7,943 nucleotides of DNA from Clostridiales bacterium (lineage in GTDB: Bacteria; Bacillota; Clostridia; Oscillospirales; Oscillospiraceae). Positions 1 to 5,421 of this stretch are shown in pieces (within the stretch, counting starts at the first letter, position 1; each line of letters starts with the position of its first letter). The notes under the pieces are model-generated. The model saw only the letters and a list, made by a program, of their open reading frames with translations. It searched no databases and was not told where the DNA came from. The translations under genes and the position numbers were made by a program. Location of the stretch: contig SFPN01000051.1 of assembly GCA_004551945.1 (NCBI GenBank), positions 1 through 7,943 of the forward strand, in the 5' to 3' direction.

Positions 1-3
1 GGT

Positions 4-104
4 GTGGTGGATCAGAAGCTCCTCCCGCTTTACTCCTCGGCAGGCTCTTCCTCCACACGAGTGACCGCGATGGCCAGATCGTCCAACTGCTTCTGATCCA
101 CCAC
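4..104. repeat. 16-bp perfect inverted repeat spanning the aspS stop codon
   Basis: Positions 4-19 (GTGGTGGATCAGAAGC) are the exact reverse complement of positions 89-104, with 69 bases between them. The inner arm encodes VVDQK(Q) near the AspRS C-terminus; the outer arm lies just past the aspS TAA (30-32). In the aspS transcript the arms could form a 16-bp stem around the stop codon. No U-run is visible before the window edge, so a terminator is not supported. It may be a local inverted duplication, or a fold-back artefact if the window is a contig end. Confidence 0.6.
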
Positions 105-1829
105 GTCGGGGCAGTTCATCATCAGGTCGGAGGCGTTCTGGACCTTGGGGAAGGCGATCACGTCCCGGATGGAGGACGCGCCGGTCATGAGCATCACCAG
201 ACGGTCCAGGCCGTAGGCCAGGCCGCCGTGGGGGGGTGCGCCGAACTTGAAGGCATTCACCAGGTGGCCGAACCGCTCCTGGATGTCCTCGTCGGAGATG
301 CCCAGGGCCTGGAAGGCCTTCTCCTGCATCTCGGGGGTGTTGATTCGGATGGAGCCGCCGCCCAGCTCGGTGCCGTTGAGAACGATATCATAGGCACGGG
401 CGCGGCAGTTGGCCTTGTCGGTGAGCATCTTGTCCTCGTCCTCGATCATGGGGGCGGTGAAGGGGTGGTGCATGGCCTGGTACCGGCCCTCCTCCTCGGA
501 CCACTCGAACATGGGGAACTCGGTGACCCACAGGAATTTGAAGTCCATGGGGTCCAGGATATCCAGCTGCTTGGCGCACTCGATTCGCAGCGCGCCCAGG
601 GAGGCGAACACCACCTCGTCCTTCACGTCGCCCACAATCAGGATCAGGTCGCCGTCCTTGGCATTGGCTCTCTCGATGATGGTGGCGTTCTCTTCGTCGG
701 TGAGGAACTTCTGATAGGAGGAGGTCACCTTGCCGTCCACCATTCTGGCCCAGGCCAGGCCCTTGGCCTTGTAGGTCTTGACGAAGTCGCCCAGCTTGTC
801 GATCTTCTTCCGGGGGAAGTCCTTGGCGTGGCCGTCCACGTTAATGAGACGCACGGAGCCGCCCCCCTGAACCGCGCTGGAGAACACCCCGAAGCCGCAG
901 TCCTTCACGATATCAGAAATATCCTTGATCTCAAAGCCGAACCGCAGGTCGGGCTTGTCGGAGCCGAAGCGGTCCATGGCCTCCCGGTAAGGCATCCGCA
1001 GGAAGGGGGTCTGCACGTCCACGTCCAGAATCTCCTTGAACACCCGCTTCAGGAAGCCCTCCTGGATGGTCTGAATCTGCTCCTCGTCCAGGAAGGACAT
1101 CTCCAGGTCGATCTGGGTGAACTCAGGCTGACGGTCGGCCCGCAGGTCCTCGTCCCGGAAGCAGCGGGCGATCTGGAAGTACCGGTCAAAGCCGGAGAGC
1201 ATCAGCAGCTGCTTGTACTGCTGGGGGGACTGGGGCAGGGCGTAGAACTTGCCGGAATGCACCCGGGAGGGCACCAAGTAGTCCCGGGCCCCTTCGGGGG
1301 TGGACTTGGTGAGGATGGGGGTCTCGATCTCCAGGAAGCCATTCTCGTCGAAGTAGTCCCGGCAGATCTTCACGATCTTGTGGCGCAGGGCGATGGTGCG
1401 CTGCATATCCGGGCGGCGCAGGTCCAGGTAGCGGTACTTCAGCCGGACCGCGTCCTTCACATCGGAGTTCTCCACGATCTCGAAGGGCGGGGTCTCCGCC
1501 TTGGCCAGCAGGCGCAGCTCAGTGACCTTCACCTCAATGTCGCCGGTGGGCATGTCGGGGTTCTTGGACTCCCGCTCCCGGACCTCTCCGGTGGCAGCGA
1601 TGACGTACTCGCTGCGGAGGGAGGCCGCCTTCTCGAAGATCTCTTTGGGGGTGCTGTCGTCAAAGGACAGCTGGATGAGGCCGGTGCGGTCCCGCAGGTC
1701 CACGAAGATCAGGCCGCCCAGGTTCCGCTGGCGCTGGACCCAGCCGCAGATGGAAATCTCCTGGCCGATGTGTTCAGCCCGGAAGGTGCCGCAGTAATCG
1801 GTGCGGCGGAAGTTCTGTAAATTATCCAT
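30..1829 (-). CDS. aspS: Aspartate--tRNA ligase (AspRS)
   Basis: Cytoplasmic class II synthetase that charges tRNA-Asp with aspartate. At 599 residues it has the full length of the bacterial type. An N-terminal OB-fold anticodon-binding domain (about 10-110) is followed by the catalytic core: flipping-loop segment QSPQQYKQLLM (200-210), motif 2 FRDEDLRADRQPEFTQID (224-241), a bacterial GAD-type insertion (about 290-425), and motif 3 GLAYGLDRLVML (537-548). The ATG is preceded by GGAG at 9 bases. Leu37 and Lys89 sit where discriminating AspRS enzymes carry Leu and Lys (non-discriminating ones carry His and Gly), so I infer an enzyme specific for tRNA-Asp. It lies downstream of hisS on the same strand, as in the hisS-aspS operon of Bacillus, but two membrane-protein genes and two palindromic repeats intervene. 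Its 5' leader consists almost entirely of repeat E1. Confidence 0.98.
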   Translation of the reverse strand: MDNLQNFRRTDYCGTFRAEHIGQEISICGWVQRQRNLGGLIFVDLRDRTGLIQLSFDDSTPKEIFEKAASLRSEYVIAATGEVRERESKNPDMPTGDIEVKVTELRLLAKAETPPFEIVENSDVKDAVRLKYRYLDLRRPDMQRTIALRHKIVKICRDYFDENGFLEIETPILTKSTPEGARDYLVPSRVHSGKFYALPQSPQQYKQLLMLSGFDRYFQIARCFRDEDLRADRQPEFTQIDLEMSFLDEEQIQTIQEGFLKRVFKEILDVDVQTPFLRMPYREAMDRFGSDKPDLRFGFEIKDISDIVKDCGFGVFSSAVQGGGSVRLINVDGHAKDFPRKKIDKLGDFVKTYKAKGLAWARMVDGKVTSSYQKFLTDEENATIIERANAKDGDLILIVGDVKDEVVFASLGALRIECAKQLDILDPMDFKFLWVTEFPMFEWSEEEGRYQAMHHPFTAPMIEDEDKMLTDKANCRARAYDIVLNGTELGGGSIRINTPEMQEKAFQALGISDEDIQERFGHLVNAFKFGAPPHGGLAYGLDRLVMLMTGASSIRDVIAFPKVQNASDLMMNCPDVVDQKQLDDLAIAVTRVEEEPAEE

Positions 1830-1853
1830 GGTTGTTCACTCCAATGTTGATTG

Positions 1854-2002
1854 ATACGGATTCTTGATTCAAAAATGGAATCAAGAATCCCGTGTGCTGC
1901 GCACACTCGCATCGTGCTGACGCACGCTGCGCCGTCTCATGCAGTTCTTGACGCGCTTTGCGCTATAAAAAGCTTTACAAGCTTTTTATCAAGAACTAGT
2001 AT
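1854..2002. repeat. Palindromic interspersed repeat E1 (149 bp)
   Basis: First of two copies in the same orientation. Imperfect terminal inverted repeats are built on ATAC-nnn-TTCTTGAT (left 1854-1868, right 1988-2002, 12 of 15 matching). Inside, a 13-bp hairpin (1858-1870/1878-1890, loop AAAAATG) is followed by small GC-rich hairpins such as GTGTGC-TGC-GCACAC. The distal half is a compound stem: TTCTTGA near 1945-1951 pairs with TCAAGAA at 1989-1995, enclosing GCGC-TTT-GCGC and an 11-bp stem at 1965-1975/1979-1989. Bases 1861-1951 match 2639-2729 with only two differences. No transposase and no convincing target-site duplication is seen. It lies between the 27-codon ORF and aspS, ending 24 bases before the aspS ATG, so it is probably transcribed as the aspS leader. 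Confidence 0.85.
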
Positions 2003-2021
2003 GATGCGCCGGGACCGGGGA

Positions 2022-2105
2022 TCACTGGCCGGTAACATACCGGAAAACCAGCAGGATCACGGCCAGAATGGCGATATAGATGATCATTTTGATTTTAGGG
2101 TTCAT
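2022..2105 (-). CDS. 27-residue hydrophobic membrane peptide, unknown function
   Basis: The ORF encodes 27 residues beginning MNPKIKMIIYIAILAVILL and ending TGQ. A short basic start is followed by about 15 hydrophobic residues (8-21), as expected of a single membrane span. Support for real translation is a strong AAAGGAG at 2115-2121, 9 bases before the ATG; the start lies 44 bases past the end of the 154-residue membrane-protein gene upstream. Its basic start and hydrophobic stretch resemble the N-terminal anchors of the two neighbouring paralogues, so it could be a decayed third copy reduced to its anchor. It could also be a genuine small membrane protein or a type I toxin-like peptide. No sequence family is recognised. 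Confidence 0.55.
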   Translation of the reverse strand: MNPKIKMIIYIAILAVILLVFRYVTGQ

Positions 2106-2149
2106 GGGTGTTTTCTCCTTTAATAGGATACGCCAGGACGGCAGTCAGG

Positions 2150-2614
2150 TCAAGAGGGGCTGTCCCCGGATTGGGCCAGGAGGAAATCCAGAATCTCCTG
2201 CTGGAAGGCTTCCCCGCCGGAGGTGCGGAAGGAACGGTCCCGCATGCCGCTGCCCACAAACCAGATGGGCTTGTCCCCGGAGAAGGTCATGCCGTAGGCC
2301 GCTTCCCCCTGGTAAAAGGTCAGGTTTCCCTCATAGTCCAGGATCACGGACCGGTTGTCCTTGTCCAGGTAGAGGGGGATATAGGTCTGCTCCTCCAGCA
2401 GGGCCATCAGCTCTCCATAGGCCGGGTCGTCGGGGTTGAGGGTGAACTCCCGGGTCTCTTCCTGCCCTGTGAGGGTCACATGAACCTGGGTCACCGCCTC
2501 CCGGTCAATGCCCAGGGCCTGGTCGATGCTCCGGGGGCACAGGGCCCACGCGATCAGGGCGATCACAATGACCAGCTCGAACACCGCGATGATCCGCTTG
2601 GTCCTTACGTTCAT
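2150..2614 (-). CDS. Membrane-anchored protein of unknown function, paralogue B
   Basis: The protein has 154 residues: a basic start (MNVRTKR), one membrane span (about 8-26), then an extracytoplasmic domain of about 125 residues predicted to sit outside the membrane. The cysteine in WALCPRS is not in a good lipobox, so a transmembrane anchor is likelier than a lipoprotein. It resembles the 150-residue protein encoded at 2771-3223: both have PR-x-(I/L)D-x-ALG after the anchor, TLN followed by an AY-containing helix near residues 57-67, and SGG-(4-5 residues)-QQEILD(F/Y)LL near the C-terminus. A strong AAAGGAG lies 6 bases before the ATG. Repeat E2 sits immediately upstream and the 27-codon ORF downstream. 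No catalytic motif is visible. A structural or sensory role at the cell surface would be a guess. Confidence 0.85.
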   Translation of the reverse strand: MNVRTKRIIAVFELVIVIALIAWALCPRSIDQALGIDREAVTQVHVTLTGQEETREFTLNPDDPAYGELMALLEEQTYIPLYLDKDNRSVILDYEGNLTFYQGEAAYGMTFSGDKPIWFVGSGMRDRSFRTSGGEAFQQEILDFLLAQSGDSPS

Positions 2615-2631
2615 AGCAGTCTCCTTTCCTC

Positions 2632-2766
2632 ATACTGGTTCTTGATTCAAAAATGGAATCAAGAATCCCGTGTGCTGCGCACACTGGCATCGTGCTCACG
2701 CACGCTGCGCCGTCTCATGCAGTTCTTGATAAAAAGCTTTGGACGCTTTTGATCAAGAACTGGTAT
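2632..2766. repeat. Palindromic interspersed repeat E2 (135 bp)
   Basis: Second copy of the E1 family, in the same orientation. Terminal inverted repeats ATACTGGTTCTTGAT (2632-2646) and ATCAAGAACTGGTAT (2752-2766) match at 13 of 15 positions. The left hairpin is TTCTTGATTC-AAAAATG-GAATCAAGAA (2639-2665). The right end is a long hairpin in which GTTCTTGAT at 2722-2730 pairs with ATCAAGAAC at 2752-2760, continuing through AAAAGC/GCTTTT. It lacks the GCGC-TTT-GCGC block seen in E1; otherwise its 91-base core differs from E1 at two positions. It begins five bases past the stop codon of the 150-residue protein and ends just before the ribosome binding site of the 154-residue one. No strong U-run follows on the minus strand, so simple terminator function is not evident. 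Confidence 0.85.
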
Positions 2767-2770
2767 CAGG

Positions 2771-3223
2771 TCAGGAGGCCTGGGTGAGCAGGTAGTCCAG
2801 AATCTCCTGCTGGGTTTCCTGGCCGCCGGAGATCTGGCAGGTTTTCAGCTTGGCGTTGTCCTGGGCGCCCAGGGCCACCTGCTTGCCCCCGTCCAGCACC
2901 ACGTCCCAGGACTTGACGCTGTTGGACAGGGTAAGGGTCACCAGATAGTCCAGGCCCCCTTCCTCCTCCTTGGAGAAAGTGCGGGAGTAGGAGGGCTTCT
3001 GAATCAGGGTCAGCACCTTCACATAGGCGTCCTCCCCCTTGTTCAGGGTGCAGGAGAGGGATTCTCCCCCGTCCACCGGGTCCAGCCGGACCTGGATGTC
3101 CTGGATTTTGGAGACGTCATAGTTCTCCCCCAGGGCCCAGTCCAGATCCCGGGGCATCAGCAGCACCAGGGCCACCGCCACCAGAATGAAGAGAAGGCCC
3201 ACGATCACTTTGCGGATGCTCAT
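2771..3223 (-). CDS. Membrane-anchored protein of unknown function, paralogue A
   Basis: The protein has 150 residues: a basic N-terminus (MSIRK), one transmembrane segment (about 6-23), and a soluble C-terminal domain predicted to lie outside the membrane. The start codon overlaps the hisS stop (ATGA, four bases), so its translation is probably coupled to hisS and the two share an mRNA. It is a distant paralogue of the protein encoded at 2150-2614, sharing PR-x-(I/L)D-x-ALG just after the anchor, TLN plus AY in the middle, and SGG-QETQQEILDYLL at the C-terminus. No cysteine, metal-binding or enzymatic motif stands out. No family is recognised. Location in a synthetase operon does not by itself imply a role in tRNA charging. 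Confidence 0.88.
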   Translation of the reverse strand: MSIRKVIVGLLFILVAVALVLLMPRDLDWALGENYDVSKIQDIQVRLDPVDGGESLSCTLNKGEDAYVKVLTLIQKPSYSRTFSKEEEGGLDYLVTLTLSNSVKSWDVVLDGGKQVALGAQDNAKLKTCQISGGQETQQEILDYLLTQAS

Positions 3224-4581
3224 GCCTTATCCTCCCGGATGGGGGCCTGTCCTTTCAGCTTTTCCAGATCCGCGGCAATGGACCGGACGGCCTCCTCCGG
3301 GGTCAGCTCCTGCTGCTGGCCGGAGGTCATTTCCTTGACCTTCACCACGCCCCGGCTGATTTCGTCCTCGCCCAAAAAGACCACATAGGGAATCTTCTGC
3401 TTGTCGGCGTAGGTCATCTTGGCCTTGAACTTCTTCTGCTCCCCGTACACCTGGGCCCGGACCCCCTGGTTCCGCAGCTGGGTGGCAAAGGCGATGGCAG
3501 GGGAGAGGTCCTCAGTCATGGGGAGAATGAGCACGTCGGCGGGGGCGGTGTTCTGGTCGGGGTTCAGGTAGCCCTGCTCCCCCAGCACGTAGAACAGCCG
3601 GGTGAGGCCGATGGAAATGCCCACGCCGGGGAGCTTCTTGTCGGTATAATACTCCGCCAGGTTGTCGTACCGGCCGCCGGAGCAGATGGAGCCGATCTCC
3701 GGGTGGTCCAGCATGACGGTTTCGTAGACGGTGCCGGTGTAGTAGTCCAGGCCCCGGGCGATGGTCAGGTCCACGGCAAAGTGGTCCTCAGGCACCCCGA
3801 AGGCGGACAGGTACTTGACCACGGTCCCCAGCTCATCCAGGCCCTGGTCGAAGATTTCGTTCCGGCCCCGGTAGCCCTCCAGCGCCTGGAGGACTTCCCC
3901 GTTGGAGCCGGTGATGGCGATGAAGCTCAGAATTTCCCCGGCGGCAGCCTCGGAGACGCCGGACTCGATGAGCAGCGCCCGGACCTTTTCGGGGCCGATC
4001 TTGTCCAGCTTGTCCACGGTGCGCATGATGTCGGCGGCCTGGTCGCCCAGACCCTGCATGTCATAGAACCCGGTGAGGATCTTCCGGTTGTTCACCCGGA
4101 TCTTGAACCGCTCCAGGCCCATGGAGGTAAAGGCGTTGTAGATGATGGCGGGGATCTCCGCCTCGTTGGAGATATCCAGCTTGCCGTCGCCGATCACGTC
4201 GATGTCGCACTGGTAGAACTCCCGGAACCGGCCCCGCTGGGCCCGCTCTCCCCGGTAGACCTTGCCGATCTGGTACCGGCGGAAGGGGAAGGTCAGGTCA
4301 TTGTAGTGCAGGGCCACGTACTTGGCCAGGGGCACGGTGAGATCGAACCGCAGGGCCAGGTCGCTGTCCCCCTTGGTGAAGCGGTAAATCTGCTTCTCCG
4401 TCTCCCCGCCGCCCTTGGCCAGCAGGATTTCCGCCGACTCGATGACGGGGGTGTCCAGGGGGGTGAAGCCGTAGAGGGAATAGGTCTTGCGCAGGCGCTC
4501 CAGCATCCCCTCAAACTGGGCCTGAGGAGCGGGGAGCAGTTCCATAAAACCGGACAGGGTCCGGGGTTTGATGCGATCCAT
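3220..4581 (-). CDS. hisS: Histidine--tRNA ligase (HisRS)
   Basis: Cytoplasmic class II synthetase that charges tRNA-His with histidine; 453 residues, slightly longer than the usual ~420. Visible landmarks are the motif 1 region (about 35-50), motif 2 YRGERAQRGRFREFYQCDID (109-128), the histidine-binding HisA signature ARGLDYYTGTVYE (275-287), SGGRYDNL (301-308), motif 3 GVGISIGLTRLF (319-330), and a C-terminal anticodon-binding domain (about 347-440). The presence of motif 2 and HisA argues for a real synthetase and not the HisZ regulatory paralogue. Motif 2 reads REFYQCD, closer to the eukaryotic form than the common bacterial RQFHQ form. GAGGT lies seven bases before the ATG. Upstream is a long stem-loop-rich leader without a T-box; downstream it overlaps a membrane-protein gene by four bases. 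Confidence 0.97.
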   Translation of the reverse strand: MDRIKPRTLSGFMELLPAPQAQFEGMLERLRKTYSLYGFTPLDTPVIESAEILLAKGGGETEKQIYRFTKGDSDLALRFDLTVPLAKYVALHYNDLTFPFRRYQIGKVYRGERAQRGRFREFYQCDIDVIGDGKLDISNEAEIPAIIYNAFTSMGLERFKIRVNNRKILTGFYDMQGLGDQAADIMRTVDKLDKIGPEKVRALLIESGVSEAAAGEILSFIAITGSNGEVLQALEGYRGRNEIFDQGLDELGTVVKYLSAFGVPEDHFAVDLTIARGLDYYTGTVYETVMLDHPEIGSICSGGRYDNLAEYYTDKKLPGVGISIGLTRLFYVLGEQGYLNPDQNTAPADVLILPMTEDLSPAIAFATQLRNQGVRAQVYGEQKKFKAKMTYADKQKIPYVVFLGEDEISRGVVKVKEMTSGQQQELTPEEAVRSIAADLEKLKGQAPIREDKA

Positions 4582-4624
4582 AGGTAGGACCTCGCTTTCT
4601 TGTGGTTTTCTAAGTCTCGCAGAG

Positions 4625-4648
4625 TTTCGCCATCCGCAGATGGCGAAA
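4625..4648. repeat. 10-bp perfect hairpin, 4-base loop
   Basis: TTTCGCCATC (4625-4634) and GATGGCGAAA (4639-4648) are exact reverse complements around the loop CGCA. It lies 44 bases upstream of the hisS start on the transcribed strand. The run after the stem on the minus strand is CTCTGCGAG, not a U-run, so it is not a standard terminator. It could be an mRNA 5' stabilising hairpin or part of a repeat. Confidence 0.7.
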
Positions 4649-4659
4649 TAAAATGCAGT

Positions 4660-4694
4660 AATTTTTTACCCGGACATGTGCCGGGTAAAAAATT
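4660..4694. repeat. 14-bp perfect hairpin, 7-base loop
   Basis: AATTTTTTACCCGG (4660-4673) is the exact reverse complement of CCGGGTAAAAAATT (4681-4694) around ACATGTG. The stem combines a GC half next to the loop with an A/T-run half, like a bidirectional terminator whose U-run is paired within the stem. On the minus strand the sequence after the stem is ACTGCATTTTATTT. An attenuator in the hisS leader is conceivable, but no alternative pairing partner is obvious. Confidence 0.75.
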
Positions 4695-4700
4695 CTTCTC

Positions 4701-4745
4701 AGCCTGCAAACGTGCGGGCCTTTGGCCCGTGCGCTGCAGCAGGCT
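4701..4745. repeat. Compound GC-rich hairpin
   Basis: AGCC (4701-4704) pairs with GGCT (4742-4745), TGCA (4705-4708) with TGCA (4735-4738), and CGGGCC (4715-4720) with GGCCCG (4724-4729) around a TTT loop, with small internal loops. It lies directly between the 14-bp hairpin and the 95-base inverted-repeat region. Confidence 0.6.
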
Positions 4746-4754
4746 GCTATCTCC

Positions 4755-4849
4755 ACTTTTGGAATGGGGCGCAAACCAAGCAGGCAGCATGACACCCCCG
4801 TATACAAGCCTTCCGAAGATCCAACAACGGAAAGGCCCATTCCAAAAGT
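4755..4849. repeat. 95-bp element closed by a 14-bp perfect inverted repeat
   Basis: ACTTTTGGAATGGG (4755-4768) is the exact reverse complement of CCCATTCCAAAAGT (4836-4849). On the minus strand the enclosed bases contain a further hairpin, CCTTTCCG pairing with CGGAAGG with one bulged T. This could be a structured RNA (leader or small RNA) or a small repeat with terminal inverted repeats. I do not recognise it as 6S, SRP, tmRNA or a known riboswitch. Its outer end is only eight bases from the mgsA-like terminator. Confidence 0.55.
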
Positions 4850-4856
4850 CTGTCTT

Positions 4857-4903
4857 AAAAAATGCGTCTTCGTCCCTGATTGCCGGAACGAGGACGCATT
4901 TTT
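4857..4903 (-). terminator. Intrinsic terminator of the minD/mgsA-like transcript
   Basis: On the minus strand a long stem (4903-4885 with 4876-4858) has one C-A mismatch and one G-T pair, and an 8-base loop at 4877-4884. It ends in a run of six T at 4862-4857. It starts 19 bases past the mgsA-like stop codon. The A/T-flanked stem may also work in the opposite direction. Confidence 0.88.
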
Positions 4904-4921
4904 GTTACAGTATCGCAGTTT

Positions 4922-5338
4922 TTACACGGTGACAGGCTTGATGGCGGGATTGATGATCTCTCTCCAGTCCAGGTCGCCCCGCTCCAGGCCGTGGATCAGG
5001 ATCTCCGCGGTGGCGGCGTTGGTGGCGAAGGGGATATTATACTGGTCACACATCTGGTTGATGTACTTCAGATCCGGGTCCAGATCGCTGGACTGAGGAT
5101 CGGAGAAGAACAGAACCATGTCAATCTCGTTGTAGGCGATCCGTGCGCCAATCTGCTGGCTGCCTCCGTGGGCGTGGGACAGGAAGAGGCGGACGGGTAA
5201 GCCAGTGGCTTCTGCAACGAGTCGGCCGGTGGTGTTGGTGGCGCAGACGGTATGCTTGGACAGAATGCCGCAGTAAGCGATACAGAACTGGACCATCAGT
5301 TCTTTCTTGTGGTCGTGACTCATCAAAGCAATATTCAT
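4922..5338 (-). CDS. mgsA: Methylglyoxal-synthase-like protein, catalytic residues altered
   Basis: The family converts dihydroxyacetone phosphate to methylglyoxal and phosphate, a bypass of lower glycolysis. The 138 residues fit the small clostridial form, and the fold landmarks are present: IALMSHDHKK (3-12), ATNTTGRL (33-40), GG-x-QQIGA (58-65), FFSDP (77-81) and IPFATNAATAEILI (102-115). However, the E. coli catalytic base Asp71 (in GGDQQ) is Ser60 here, the SGPMGG phosphate loop reads SHAHGG, and His98 of the HDPD segment is replaced by Leu in LDPD. Asp80 and Asp89, matching Asp91 and Asp101, remain. The family assignment is secure, but synthase activity is doubtful; a changed substrate or a non-catalytic role is possible. 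It follows a minD-like gene, echoing the clostridial min-rodA-mgsA neighbourhood, and ends at a strong terminator. Confidence 0.88.
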   Translation of the reverse strand: MNIALMSHDHKKELMVQFCIAYCGILSKHTVCATNTTGRLVAEATGLPVRLFLSHAHGGSQQIGARIAYNEIDMVLFFSDPQSSDLDPDLKYINQMCDQYNIPFATNAATAEILIHGLERGDLDWREIINPAIKPVTV

Positions 5339-5421
5339 TCAGGCTCATCCTTTCCTGGGTTCCACCCGGAGGGGTGGTCCGCTGAACTAAAATATGAGGA
5401 AGGTCCGCCAGGCTGTTCTCC

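Larger units (their letters stand above)
4582..4856 (-). promoter_or_regulatory. Gene-free, stem-loop-rich stretch upstream of hisS
   Basis: About 275 bases between the mgsA-like terminator and hisS hold no convincing gene but four stem-loops in a row. In minus-strand order these are a 95-base region closed by a 14-bp perfect stem, a compound GC-rich hairpin, a 14-bp stem with a 7-base loop, and a 10-bp stem with a 4-base loop. The T-box consensus (TGGNACCGCG), expected if hisS were controlled like many Firmicute synthetase genes, is absent. The hisS promoter must lie here because the preceding operon ends at a terminator, but I could not place it. The stretch may be a structured leader, a cluster of repeats, or both. 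Confidence 0.5.

Noticed and set aside
229..240. G-run near 231-237 within aspS as a frameshift site
   Set aside because: The frame reads APPHGG normally through it, which is conserved motif-3 sequence, so there is no sign of frameshifting.
228..1820. 530-residue open frame on the plus strand opposite aspS
   Set aside because: It is an antisense shadow of a high-GC gene; composition is Val/Leu/Gly/His-rich low-information sequence, and the opposite strand encodes a full AspRS.
2150..2614. Lipoprotein with lipobox cysteine (WALC)
   Set aside because: Residues before Cys are Trp-Ala-Leu, a poor lipobox, and the paralogue lacks the Cys; a plain transmembrane anchor fits better.
2108..2752. 214-residue plus-strand open frame covering paralogue B and E2
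   Set aside because: It runs through a palindromic repeat and mirrors a minus-strand gene that has a proper ribosome binding site and a paralogue.
1854..2766. CRISPR array or composite transposon from the two repeats
   Set aside because: Only two 135-149 bp copies 630 bases apart, no spacers of regular size, no cas genes and no transposase between them.
3703..4587. 294-residue open frame on the plus strand opposite hisS
   Set aside because: Same effect: a mirror of HisRS codons with no domain, and hisS motifs are intact on the other strand.
4799..4827. Possible hisS promoter on the minus strand (TTGTTG, 17 bases, TATACG)
   Set aside because: Only three and four of six consensus bases match, and it lies inside the 95-base inverted-repeat element; too weak to annotate.
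4582..4856. T-box riboswitch for hisS
   Set aside because: No TGGNACCGCG sequence and no Stem I-type motif was found on the transcribed strand despite several hairpins.
5362..5377. CCACCC/GGGTGG hairpin between minD and the mgsA-like gene
   Set aside because: Only six base pairs and no U-run on either strand; insufficient for a terminator between these two genes.
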